DNA of 64,000 bases, from NCBI RefSeq assembly GCF_051251565.1, contig NZ_JBPOFB010000012.1, positions 1-64,000 of the forward strand. The letters are read 5' to 3'. The notes beneath the pieces were generated by a model, which saw only the letters and a program-made list of their open reading frames with translations, made no database searches and was not told the origin of the DNA. Of the stretch, positions 1 through 7,763 are shown piece after piece; position 1 is the first letter of the stretch, and every line of letters begins with the position of its first letter. The DNA comes from Marivita sp051251565 (GTDB lineage Bacteria > Pseudomonadota > Alphaproteobacteria > Rhodobacterales > Rhodobacteraceae). The translations under genes were made by a program, and so were the position numbers.

Positions 1-105
1 TTCGGACTCAGACACGGACCGCGCATACATCTCATCATACCGCGCCGCATCAACATGCGCCCGCAACACCATCTCAGGTGTCGGCGCGTAGGTTTGAACT
101 GTCAT
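1..105 (-). CDS. acs: Acetyl-CoA synthetase, N-terminal fragment (cut by window edge)
   Basis: Only the first 35 codons are in the window. The translation begins MTVQTYAPTPEMV and continues with an RAHVDAARYDEMYARSV stretch, which resembles the N-terminal segment of AMP-forming acetyl-CoA synthetase (acetate + ATP + CoA to acetyl-CoA). The start ATG at 103-105 is preceded by an AGGAGG ribosome site (complement of 113-118) seven bases away, so the start is well supported. The gene lies downstream of the Liv-type transporter operon on the same strand but behind a terminator-like hairpin, so it probably has its own promoter or depends on read-through. The identification rests on a short segment; the adenylation domain lies outside the window. 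Confidence 0.75.
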   Translation of the reverse strand, partial: MTVQTYAPTPEMVLRAHVDAARYDEMYARSVSESE

Positions 106-120
106 TGGGTGTCCTCCTCT

Positions 121-163
121 TTGGAAAAAGAAAACCGCCCCCACCGGAAAATGGCAAGGGCGG
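121..163 (-). terminator. Rho-independent terminator after the Liv-type ABC operon
   Basis: Read on the minus strand, a CCGCCC/GGGCGG stem (158-163 with 135-140) is followed by a T-rich run (complement of 121-134). It sits between the stop of the livF-like gene and the start of acs, so it probably ends the transporter transcript or attenuates read-through into acs. Confidence 0.6.
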
Positions 164-192
164 CAAAAGTCGCAGAAAACGGACGGTCCGCC

Positions 193-948
193 TCAGATTG
201 CCAGGTATTCAGCACGCAGGCTGTCATTTTCGAGAACTTCTTCCGCCGATCCGTCAAAAACGATGGACCCGGTATCAAGAATAATGGCGCGGTCCGCCAA
301 TTGCAGGGCGCGCACGGCATTCTGCTCGACAAGGATCGTGGTCATGCCCTGTTCCTTGATCAAACGCAGGGTTTTTTCGATCTCATCGACGATCACAGGG
401 GCCAAGCCTTCGTAGGGTTCGTCCAGCAACAGCACCTTGATGTCACGCGCCAACGCGCGCGCGATGGACAGCATCTGCTGCTCGCCACCGGACAAGGTCA
501 CGCCGTCTTGCTTGCGGCGTTCCCCAAGGCGCGGGAACAGATCGTACAGACGTTCAATGGACCAGCCGATGGGCGGGGCGATTTGCGCCAGTTGCAGGTT
601 CTCTTCGACCGTGAGTCCAGGAATGATCCGCCGGTCCTCGGGCACAAGGCCAAGGCCGACACCTGCCGCTTGATACGATGTCATCGTATGCAGCGGTTGG
701 TGATCAAGCCAAATCTCGCCGTGATTAACCTGTGGTTCATCCATGCGTGCGATAGAGCGTAGAGTGGTGGTTTTGCCCGCACCATTTCGCCCCAGAAGGG
801 CAAGAATTTCGCCTTCGTGCACATTAAAGGAGATGCCCTGCACGATATAGCTTTCGCCGTAATAGCTGTGCATGTCCCACACAGACAAAAAGGCGGGGGC
901 CGTTTCGGCCATGTTACGGCCTTTGGAAAAGTCGGGTCTGACGTTCAT
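193..948 (-). CDS. livF: Branched-chain-type ABC transporter ATP-binding protein (LivF-like)
   Basis: One of two cytoplasmic ATPases of a HAAT-family importer. The 251-residue protein has Walker A GRNGAGKTT, signature LSGGEQQ and Walker B VLLLDEP, and the short length typical of LivF. The first ATG (948) gives a 12-residue extension before a second ATG (MAETAPAF); either could be used. It is the last gene of the operon binding protein-livH-livM-livG-livF. LivF-type transporters move branched-chain amino acids, amides, urea or other small acids, and the sequence does not settle the substrate. Lying beside acs and near an ScfR regulator, a short-chain carboxylate is a possible substrate (inference). 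Confidence 0.9.
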   Translation of the reverse strand: MNVRPDFSKGRNMAETAPAFLSVWDMHSYYGESYIVQGISFNVHEGEILALLGRNGAGKTTTLRSIARMDEPQVNHGEIWLDHQPLHTMTSYQAAGVGLGLVPEDRRIIPGLTVEENLQLAQIAPPIGWSIERLYDLFPRLGERRKQDGVTLSGGEQQMLSIARALARDIKVLLLDEPYEGLAPVIVDEIEKTLRLIKEQGMTTILVEQNAVRALQLADRAIILDTGSIVFDGSAEEVLENDSLRAEYLAI

Positions 949-999
949 GTTGGTATCCTCACGAGGGGAGGGGCGGCGGACAGGCCGCCGCCGAATGGG

Positions 1000-1755
1000 T
1001 TAAGCGGCTTCGCCGAGATACGCTTCCTTGACCTTGGGATGGCCCTTGATGTTCTCGGGCGTGTCCTCGACCAAGGGTGTGCCCTGCGCCAGAACCGTGA
1101 TCCGTTCGGCCAGTGAGAACACGACGTGCATGTCGTGTTCAATGATCGCGATGGTGATGTCGCGTTTTTGCTTGATCTCTTTGAGCAGGTCGATGGTGTT
1201 GTTGGTGTCGGCCCGCGCCATGCCCGCAGTCGGTTCATCCAACAGCAAGAGCTTGGGATTCTGCACGAGGCACATGGCCATTTCCAAGCGACGTTTGTCA
1301 CCGCGCGACATCGAAGCTGAATGCATGTTCCGCTTGTCGAGCATGTTGACATCGGCCAGCATCGCTTCGGCCTGGTCGCGCATTTCGCCCTCGCTTTGGA
1401 CAGAACGGATGCCATGCAGCGCAAATGACCCGTCACGGCGTGCAAAACAGGGGATCAACATGTTTTCCATCACCGTCAGATCACCGAAGATCTCGGGTGT
1501 CTGAAACACGCGACTGATACCCATTTGGTTGATCTCGAACGGGGTGCGGCCCAGCACGCTTTGCCCATCGAACATGACCGAGCCGGTGTCGGGGATCAGC
1601 TTGCCGACAAGGCAATTGAGCAGCGTGGATTTACCGGCCCCGTTGGGGCCGATGATCGCGTGGACGGTGTTTTCGGCCACGCTCAGGTTCACGTTGCCCA
1701 AGGCTTGCAGGCCACCGAACCGTTTGTTGACGTCTTTGACTTCCAGAAGTCCCAT
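1000..1755 (-). CDS. livG: Branched-chain-type ABC transporter ATP-binding protein (LivG-like)
   Basis: Second ATPase of the importer, 251 residues. Walker A is GPNGAGKST near residue 36 and Walker B is LLLLDEPTAGM. The ABC signature is degenerate: MSRGDKRRLE stands where LSGGQQRRLE is usual, and similar signatures occur in UrtD/LivG-like subfamilies. Heterodimeric ABC ATPases often carry one degenerate site, so the protein is probably functional as the partner of the LivF-like subunit. It sits 12 bases after livM and 51 bases before livF in one transcriptional unit. Confidence 0.9.
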   Translation of the reverse strand: MGLLEVKDVNKRFGGLQALGNVNLSVAENTVHAIIGPNGAGKSTLLNCLVGKLIPDTGSVMFDGQSVLGRTPFEINQMGISRVFQTPEIFGDLTVMENMLIPCFARRDGSFALHGIRSVQSEGEMRDQAEAMLADVNMLDKRNMHSASMSRGDKRRLEMAMCLVQNPKLLLLDEPTAGMARADTNNTIDLLKEIKQKRDITIAIIEHDMHVVFSLAERITVLAQGTPLVEDTPENIKGHPKVKEAYLGEAA

Positions 1756-1767
1756 CTGTCCGTTTCC

Positions 1768-3009
1768 TTATTCTGCGGGTTCGGTTGTGGCGGATTTGGG
1801 GTCTTCCGCTTTTTTACGGCGGAACAGCGCCGCGATTTTTTGTCCACCTTGAACAAGGCCCCCCGGCAGGAAGATCACGACCAGCATAAAGATGATGCCA
1901 AGCGTGAGGTGCCAGCCCTTGCCGATGAACGGGTAAACCAATGTCACCACAAGGTTTTCCAGACCGTCAGGCAAGAACGCAAACCACGTGTGCAGGATGT
2001 CTTCGTTGATCTTGGAAATGATGTTTTCCATGTATTTGATCGCACCGGCGCCCAACACCGGGCCGATCAACGTTCCAACGCCACCAAGGATGGTCATCAA
2101 AACCACTTCGCCCGAGGCTGTCCAGAACATGCGTTCCGGCCCGGCAAGCGGGTCCATCGCGGCCATAAGGCCACCGGCCAGCCCGGCATACATGCCAGAG
2201 ATCACAAATGCCGCGAGCATGTAGGGCTTGGGGTTCATACCTGTATAGCTCAGGCGTTGCTGGTTGGATTTGATCGACCTCAGAACCATCCCAAATGGCG
2301 ACCGGAAGATGCGGATCGACAGATAGAACGCAATAAGCATGATGATGCCGCTGAAATAGTACCCGGCCGAGAAGGTAAAGACCCAGTCGCCCACGTTGAG
2401 CTCCGTGGCGCTGCGCATTTCCAAGCCGAACAGGCTTGGCACCGGGATGTTGCCGTCTGTTGCCGATTGCGCGCTGAAGATGCGCGGGTCTTGCAAGGTT
2501 AGCTGAAGGCCGGTTTCGCCGCCTGTGAGGCCCTTTTGCAAGAGGCCTTGCTGGTCCGGTCCGTCCATATCGGTGGCCAGCACCGAATAGGCGAGCGAGT
2601 AGGACATCATCGCAAAGGCCAGTGTCAGGATCGAGAAATAGATGCCTGACCGGCGCAGGCTGACGTAGCCGATTAACACGGCAAACAGGCCGGATGTGAC
2701 GATGGAGAGCGCCAAGGCGGGCAGCACGTTCATGCCAAACAGTTTGAACATCCACATCGCTGCATAAGACCCGACCCCCAAAAAGGCCGCATGGCCAAAG
2801 GACAGGTAGCCCGTGAGGCCAAACAGGATGTTGAAGCCGATGGCGAAGATCCCGAAGATCACGAAACGCTGCATCAGGTCGGGATAGCCCGCGTTGAACT
2901 GCGCCCAGCCCGAACTTTCGGGAAACGGGTTGAGCAGGAACGGCGCAAAGGCCACCAGCGCTGCCACAAGCAGCAGGAGGGATGCGTCTTTTTTATCCAG
3001 TCCGAACAT
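1768..3009 (-). CDS. livM: Branched-chain-type ABC transporter permease (LivM-like)
   Basis: Inner-membrane permease of the HAAT importer, 413 residues with many hydrophobic helices. It contains the family hallmark GLTGYLSFGHAAFLGVGSYAA in the N-terminal half and a GGVGTLIGPVLGA loop near the C-terminus, the region that contacts the ATPase. An extra hydrophilic loop around residues 150-200 (DMDGPDQQGLLQ onward) makes it longer than a minimal LivM. It starts three bases after the livH stop, indicating translational linkage. The C-terminal tail after the last helix is charged (RRKKAEDPK). Confidence 0.9.
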   Translation of the reverse strand: MFGLDKKDASLLLLVAALVAFAPFLLNPFPESSGWAQFNAGYPDLMQRFVIFGIFAIGFNILFGLTGYLSFGHAAFLGVGSYAAMWMFKLFGMNVLPALALSIVTSGLFAVLIGYVSLRRSGIYFSILTLAFAMMSYSLAYSVLATDMDGPDQQGLLQKGLTGGETGLQLTLQDPRIFSAQSATDGNIPVPSLFGLEMRSATELNVGDWVFTFSAGYYFSGIIMLIAFYLSIRIFRSPFGMVLRSIKSNQQRLSYTGMNPKPYMLAAFVISGMYAGLAGGLMAAMDPLAGPERMFWTASGEVVLMTILGGVGTLIGPVLGAGAIKYMENIISKINEDILHTWFAFLPDGLENLVVTLVYPFIGKGWHLTLGIIFMLVVIFLPGGLVQGGQKIAALFRRKKAEDPKSATTEPAE

Positions 3010-3012
3010 GGA

Positions 3013-4044
3013 TTATTCCTCCATCACGCCCTTGCGACCCATAAGGCCGCGCGGACGCGTCAATAGAATGATAATGGCCACCAGGTAGATGATGATCTGG
3101 TTCAAGCCGGGCAGGATATTGAGCACTTCGCGCATCGAGGCGAAGCTTTCGAGGATACCCAACAGGAACCCCGCGAGAACGGCGCCGGGCAAAGAACCCA
3201 TGCCGCCCACAACCACCACCACGAAACTCAGGACCAGAAAGTCCATGCCCATGTGGTAGTTCGGCGACGTGATCGGTGAATACATCACCCCGGCCAGACC
3301 TGCGACCGCTGCCGCCAGACCGAACATGATGGTGAACCGCTTGTCGATGTTGATGCCCAATAGACCCACGGTTTCGCGGTCTGCCATACCGGCGCGCACA
3401 ACCATCCCGAAGGTGGTGAATTGCAGGAAGGCAAAGACGGCGCCGATGATCACAGCAGCAAAGGCAAAGTAGACCAGACGCCAGTAGGGGTAGATGATCG
3501 TTCCGGGATCAAAGCCAATAAGCGCGCCGAAGTCGAACGATCCAACAAATGCCGATGGGGCAGGGGTCGGGATCGGGTTCGCGCCGTAGTAATACTTGAT
3601 GATTTCTTGCAGCACGATGGCAAGGCCAAAGGTCACAAGGATCTGGTCGGCATGGGGACGCTTGTAGAAATGCTTGATCAGCCCGCGCTCCATGATCACG
3701 CCGATCAGGATCATCACCGGGATGGCCAGCAGAATTGACAGGGGCACTGCCCAATCAATGATAGCGGCGCCGGTGCTTTCCCCAAAAATGCCATATATAT
3801 ATGGGACATCTCGGGTTGCCTGATTGCCAAGGAAATCAACCTCTCCGGGGATTTCGACCTTGTGGCTGATGCTGAAGATGCGCGACAGGGTGACGGCGCA
3901 GAACGCACCGATCATGAACAACGCGCCATGCGCAAAGTTCACCACGCCCAGCGTGCCGAAGATGAGTGTCAGACCCAGCGCAATCAGCGCATAGGCAGAG
4001 CCTTTGTCGAGCCCGTTTAGAATTTGCAGGATTATGGCGTCCAT
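3013..4044 (-). CDS. livH: Branched-chain-type ABC transporter permease (LivH-like)
   Basis: Second inner-membrane permease, 343 residues from the ATG at 4042-4044 (MDAIILQILNGLDKGSAYA). This start was chosen over upstream in-frame starts because the family begins with this helix and a GGGTGGGG purine run precedes it. Family marks are ALGLTLIFGTLGVVNFAHGA and, near the C-terminus, GGMGSLPGAVLAGFLLG. A hydrophilic insert around residues 60-90 (KVEIPGEVDFLGNQATRDV) is longer than in E. coli LivH. It lies downstream of the binding-protein gene across a 111-base gap that can form a hairpin. Confidence 0.88.
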   Translation of the reverse strand: MDAIILQILNGLDKGSAYALIALGLTLIFGTLGVVNFAHGALFMIGAFCAVTLSRIFSISHKVEIPGEVDFLGNQATRDVPYIYGIFGESTGAAIIDWAVPLSILLAIPVMILIGVIMERGLIKHFYKRPHADQILVTFGLAIVLQEIIKYYYGANPIPTPAPSAFVGSFDFGALIGFDPGTIIYPYWRLVYFAFAAVIIGAVFAFLQFTTFGMVVRAGMADRETVGLLGINIDKRFTIMFGLAAAVAGLAGVMYSPITSPNYHMGMDFLVLSFVVVVVGGMGSLPGAVLAGFLLGILESFASMREVLNILPGLNQIIIYLVAIIILLTRPRGLMGRKGVMEE

Positions 4045-4082
4045 TGCCCCACCCTTTGCGGTCAGAAGTGTGGAAGTGCAGA

Positions 4083-4107
4083 CAGCCCCGGCGAATGCCA
4101 CGGGCTG
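4083..4107 (-). other. Intercistronic hairpin between binding-protein gene and livH
   Basis: CAGCCC (4083-4088) pairs with GGGCTG (4102-4107) around a 13-base loop. There is no T-run, so it is more likely an mRNA 3'-end stabiliser after the abundant binding-protein message than a terminator. The stem is short, so support is modest. Confidence 0.35.
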
Positions 4108-4155
4108 AGGCAGAGAAGGGGCAGACCGTGAGGCCCGCCCCGGAGAAGATCAGCT

Positions 4156-5499
4156 TTATGCGCCGTTGTTGCACGAGCCCAGCGACCCGCCCGCGAATTG
4201 CGGGTGATCGGGTTCGTATGTGACCTGTGCCACCGGCGTGACTTCGACGATTTCGAGCAGGTCGAATTCCGATGTCGGGTTTTCTTTACCCTTCACGACG
4301 AGCACGTCTTTGAAGCACTGGTGATCTTCGCCACGATACAGCGTCGGACCGTTGCCCATGCCATCGAATTCGAAATCCTTGAGCGCTTCGCCAACCGCAC
4401 AAGGTGCGAACGATCCTGCACGTTCGACCGCATCTGCGTAAAGCAGGGCCTGAACGTAGCATGTGTGCGCGGCCTGTGACGGCGGGAAGCCGTACTTGGT
4501 GCCAAAGGACTGAACGAATGCTTTGGAGCCTTCGTCCTGTAGCGACCAGTGCCAGTTTGTGGACCCGAAGATGCCTTTGACGTTGGCACCCGCACCTTTC
4601 GCCATGAGGCGAGAGTAGAGCGGAACAACGATTTCGAACTGCTTGCCGTTCACAATCCGGTCACGCAGGCCGAACTGAACCGCGTTTGTGAGCGAGTTCA
4701 CCATGTTTCCACCGTAGTGGTTCAGAACCAGAACGTCCGCGTCGGATTGCAGAACCGGTGTGATGTAGGACGAGAAGTCGGTCTGTGTCAGCGGCGTCAG
4801 AACTGTGCCGACGGTTTCCCAACCCATGGCTTCGGTCGAAGAGCGGACGGCTTCTTCTGTGGTGTAACCCCAGTTGTAGTCCGCTGTCAGGTGATAGGCT
4901 TTGCGGTCTGTGCCGTAATTCGCGGCAAGCACGGGTGCAAGCGCAGCGCCGGACATGTATGAGTTAAAGAAGTGGCGGAAACCATTGGCTTTTTTGTCTT
5001 TACCCGTGGTGTCGTTGGAGTGCGTGAGGCCCGCCATGAAGATGATGCCAGCCTCTTGGCAAAGCGCCTGAACAGCCACAGCCACGCCCGAGGACGAGCC
5101 GCCGGTGATCATCACGGCGCCGTCTTTTTCGATCATCGACTTTGCCGATGCGCGCGCCGCGTCCGATTTGGTTTGCGTGTCGCCGGTGACGTACACAACC
5201 TTTTTGCCAAGGATGCCGTTGCCCTGGAGCGCCTTCGACGAGAAGGTGTTGAGCATGCCGCCATCGCCTTCACCGTTGAGGTGTTCGACGGCCAATTCAT
5301 AGGCGCGGAGTTCGTCTGCGCCTTCGTCCGCATAGGGGCCGGACTGGGGTACGTTGAAACCCAGTGTAACGGTTGCGCCTGTTGGTGCGTTCGTGAAGCC
5401 ACTTTCCTGTGCCGACAGATATGTGGGCAGAGCAAGACCTGCGCCTGCCACAGCACCTGTCTTGAGCACGCCGCGACGTGTCAGGTTGCCTTTGGACAT
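4156..5499 (-). CDS. Periplasmic substrate-binding protein of Liv-type ABC transporter, Tat-type signal
   Basis: Receptor of the adjacent HAAT importer, 447 residues. The N-terminus MSKGNLTRRGVLKTG followed by a hydrophobic stretch is a twin-arginine signal, so export is probably via Tat as a folded protein. The mature part has the Leu/Ile/Val-binding-protein fold pattern: a VTLGFNVPQSGPYADEG strand-loop, a GGSSSGVAVAVQAL ligand-side segment and a C-terminal CFKDVLVVKGK strand. It is the first gene of the operon and diverges from the ScfR-type regulator. Its ligand is unknown; the context with acs suggests a small acid or amide (inference). Confidence 0.88.
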   Translation of the reverse strand: MSKGNLTRRGVLKTGAVAGAGLALPTYLSAQESGFTNAPTGATVTLGFNVPQSGPYADEGADELRAYELAVEHLNGEGDGGMLNTFSSKALQGNGILGKKVVYVTGDTQTKSDAARASAKSMIEKDGAVMITGGSSSGVAVAVQALCQEAGIIFMAGLTHSNDTTGKDKKANGFRHFFNSYMSGAALAPVLAANYGTDRKAYHLTADYNWGYTTEEAVRSSTEAMGWETVGTVLTPLTQTDFSSYITPVLQSDADVLVLNHYGGNMVNSLTNAVQFGLRDRIVNGKQFEIVVPLYSRLMAKGAGANVKGIFGSTNWHWSLQDEGSKAFVQSFGTKYGFPPSQAAHTCYVQALLYADAVERAGSFAPCAVGEALKDFEFDGMGNGPTLYRGEDHQCFKDVLVVKGKENPTSEFDLLEIVEVTPVAQVTYEPDHPQFAGGSLGSCNNGA

Positions 5500-5605
5500 A
5501 TAATCCTCCCAATGTCTTTAAGGGTCTGGCGGAGTTCCTCCACCCGCCAGCACCGCACTTATGTGCACAGTGAGTATCGGCTATGCGTGGAAAACATAGC
5601 AATAA

Positions 5606-5616
5606 GTGCTTTGCAC
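5606..5616. promoter_or_regulatory. Small palindrome in the divergent liv/scfR intergenic region
   Basis: GTGC-TTT-GCAC is an exact inverted repeat between the divergent transporter operon and regulator gene. Just upstream, CTATG/CATAG (5581-5599) forms another short inverted repeat. Either may be part of an operator or promoter; no assignment is possible from sequence alone. Confidence 0.3.
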
Positions 5617-5651
5617 CAAACGAATTTTCTGTCAAAAAATACACAATGCAC

Positions 5652-5690
5652 CGCAGAAATCTGTAAATATGTTTTTTCTGCGACGCAGAA
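5652..5690. promoter_or_regulatory. Candidate ScfR-type operator: three CGCAGAA half-sites
   Basis: TTCTGCG-A-CGCAGAA (5676-5690) is a 15-base inverted repeat, and a third CGCAGAA lies at 5652-5658. The cluster ends 28 bases before the regulator start codon, the usual place for autorepression. It also lies in the shared region that would control the divergent transporter operon. Confidence 0.5.
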
Positions 5691-5718
5691 AGGGTTTGAT
5701 TCATCACAGGATTTCACC

Positions 5719-7035
5719 ATGCCCCGCGACACATTGACCGGAAGTCGAATCCGCGAACGCCGCGTCATGGCGGGGATAAAGCAATCCGAACTGGCCAAAC
5801 GGGCCGAAATCTCGCCGTCCTACCTAAATCTCATCGAGCACAACCGGCGTAGAATCGGCGGCAAGTTGTTGGTCGACATTGCCTATGCCCTCGGGGTTGA
5901 GCCGACGTCTTTGACCGAAGGGGCGGAAACGGCGCTGTTGGCGACATTGCGCGAGGCGGCAACTGGCACCATCATGTCCGAAGCGGAATTTGGCCGGGTG
6001 GAAGAATTCGCGGGGCGGTTCCCCGGCTGGGCCGCCCTTTTGGCCGACAGCCAGCGCAAGGTCGAAACGCTGCAACGCAGTGTTGAAGCATTGACTGACC
6101 GTCTCACCCATGATCCGCATCTGGCGGCGTCGCTGCACGAAATGCTGTCCACCGTCACGGCGATCCGGTCTGCTGCGTCGATCCTTGCCGAACCCGGCGA
6201 TATCGAACCGGAATGGCAACGTCGCTTCAACCGAAATATCTATGAAGACAGCGGTCGTCTGGCAGACAGCAGTCGCAGCCTTGCGCAATACCTCGAAGAG
6301 GCGGATTCAGAGGCGTCCGAGACCAATGCGCCGCAGGACGAAATTGATGCCGTGTTCCAGAAATCCGGGTTTCACCTGCCCGCCCTCGAACATGCGGGGG
6401 CAAGTGTTGATGCCGTTGCAGACAAGCTTGGACAGGGGCTCTCGCAATCCGCGCGGTGGCTTTTGCATGGTGCCTTGACGCGCTACCACCGCGACGCGCA
6501 GCGCTTGCCGCTGTCCGATTGTGCCGATGTGGTTGCTGTGCATGGCAGTGATCCGTTGGCTTTTGCCGGGCAGCTTGGATGCGACCTGGCCAGCGCAATG
6601 CGGCGCCTTGCGCATTTGCCAGACGAAATTCTGCCTGATGCGGTTGGGCTTGCCATCTGCGACGGGTCGGGAGTGACCACCTTCCGCAAGCCGTTGCCGG
6701 AATTCCCCTTGCCGCGCCTTGGTGCGGGTTGTGCGCTTTGGCCGCTCTACCGGGCTTTGGCGCGCCCCATGATGTTGCACACGGACGTGATGGAGCAATC
6801 GGCCCGCGCGGCAGCACGGCACCGGGGCTATGCGATTGCGCAACCCACCGGGCTGATGCGCGCTGGCGAAGATGTTTTGTTCGAAAGCCATATGTTGATC
6901 GTGCCGGAGCCCAAGCGCGACACGTCTGAGTCAATCCGTCAAGTCGGGTTAACCTGCCGGATTTGCCCACATCCGACATGTGACGCGCGGCGTGAACCGT
7001 CGATCATGGTGGCGTCTGCGCCCCGGAGGCTTTGA
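5719..7035 (+). CDS. XRE-family ScfR/RamB-type regulator (DUF2083)
   Basis: DNA-binding regulator of the short-chain fatty-acid type, 438 residues from the ATG at 5719, which follows an ACAGGA ribosome site. Residues about 9-65 form an XRE helix-turn-helix (IRERRVMAGIKQSELAKRA, then ISPSYLNLIEHNRRRI). The C-terminus carries the family's cysteine cluster CRICPHPTCDARREPS, probably metal-binding. Relatives such as RamB control acetate, propionate and glyoxylate genes. It is divergent from the Liv-type operon and upstream of a response regulator/sensor kinase pair, with a plausible operator just before its start. The effector, probably an acyl-CoA or small acid, is inferred. Confidence 0.82.
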   Translation: MPRDTLTGSRIRERRVMAGIKQSELAKRAEISPSYLNLIEHNRRRIGGKLLVDIAYALGVEPTSLTEGAETALLATLREAATGTIMSEAEFGRVEEFAGRFPGWAALLADSQRKVETLQRSVEALTDRLTHDPHLAASLHEMLSTVTAIRSAASILAEPGDIEPEWQRRFNRNIYEDSGRLADSSRSLAQYLEEADSEASETNAPQDEIDAVFQKSGFHLPALEHAGASVDAVADKLGQGLSQSARWLLHGALTRYHRDAQRLPLSDCADVVAVHGSDPLAFAGQLGCDLASAMRRLAHLPDEILPDAVGLAICDGSGVTTFRKPLPEFPLPRLGAGCALWPLYRALARPMMLHTDVMEQSARAAARHRGYAIAQPTGLMRAGEDVLFESHMLIVPEPKRDTSESIRQVGLTCRICPHPTCDARREPSIMVASAPRRL

Positions 7036-7128
7036 CACGATGCCCGCTGTCCGCAATACTCGCGCCAAGCTGGCAAAAAATAACGGCAAAAGCCGACCAG
7101 CAACTTGCGGCATCGGGGGAGGGCACGC

Positions 7129-7497
7129 ATGTCAAAACAGGTTCTGTTGATCGAAGATGAACCCAATATCATCGAAGCGATCAGCTTCATCCTGTCTCGG
7201 GACGGTTGGACGGTAAAAACCCATTCAAATGGGGCGGATGCAGTTGAAATGATCAAGGAACGACAACCTGACGTAGTTATCCTCGATGTGATGCTGCCGG
7301 GCAAAAGTGGCTATGACATCCTGCGGGAACTGCGCGAAGACCCGCGGGGCGCAGAGCTTCCGGTTCTGATGCTGACCGCGCGTGGCCAGACCAAAGACCG
7401 CGAGATCGCAGAACGCGCAGGCTGCAATGCCTTCATGACCAAGCCGTTTTCGAACGCGGATGTTCTGGAAACTGTGCGCGCCCTTGCCGCCAAATGA
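7129..7497 (+). CDS. Single-domain response regulator (CheY-like receiver)
   Basis: Receiver-only protein of 122 residues. It has the acidic pair in VLLIEDEPN, the phospho-acceptor Asp in VVILDVMLPG, a conserved Thr in MLTARG and the Lys in MTKPFSN. No output domain follows, so it must act through protein contacts or as a phosphate relay. The ATG at 7129 is preceded by GGGGGAGGG. Its stop overlaps the next start as ATGA, and that gene in turn overlaps the kinase gene, so the three are translationally coupled and very probably form one signalling unit. Confidence 0.88.
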   Translation: MSKQVLLIEDEPNIIEAISFILSRDGWTVKTHSNGADAVEMIKERQPDVVILDVMLPGKSGYDILRELREDPRGAELPVLMLTARGQTKDREIAERAGCNAFMTKPFSNADVLETVRALAAK

Positions 7498-7763
7498 CCG
7501 AGCCGACCGAAAGGCCCGGAGTGCCGACCGTCTTTCACGAAAAGCGGACCTATCGTGTGCGCCGCGTTATGGATGCCGCGCGTGTTGCGCCGGTGTTGGC
7601 ATTGGCGTTGTGGCTGCTGCCTTTGGTATGGCCTCAAACGGGGGTGAACACGGTCAGTAGCGCGACGGCGCTGATCTATATATTTGGGGTCTGGGCCGGT
7701 ATCATCGTGCTGACATGGGGCCTGTCTCGGTATCTGGATGACCCGTCGGACCCTGACCCATGA
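7494..7763 (+). CDS. Small two-helix membrane protein, unknown function
   Basis: An 89-residue protein I cannot assign to a named family. A basic N-terminal segment (FHEKRTYRVRRVMDAAR) is followed by two predicted membrane helices (about residues 30-47 and 58-79) and an acidic tail DDPSDPDP. It is sandwiched by ATGA overlaps between a receiver protein and a transporter-kinase hybrid. That points to a dedicated accessory subunit of the sensor, for example in assembly or modulation, though this is inference from position only. Confidence 0.75.
   Translation: MTEPTERPGVPTVFHEKRTYRVRRVMDAARVAPVLALALWLLPLVWPQTGVNTVSSATALIYIFGVWAGIIVLTWGLSRYLDDPSDPDP

Noticed and set aside
1525..2502. 325-codon plus-strand frame opposite livM
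   Set aside because: Antisense shadow of a membrane permease; no recognisable domain.
4972..5718. Long upstream extension of the ScfR-type regulator frame
   Set aside because: It would run through the binding-protein gene on the other strand and through the promoter region; the ATG at 5719 has a ribosome site and gives the family N-terminus.
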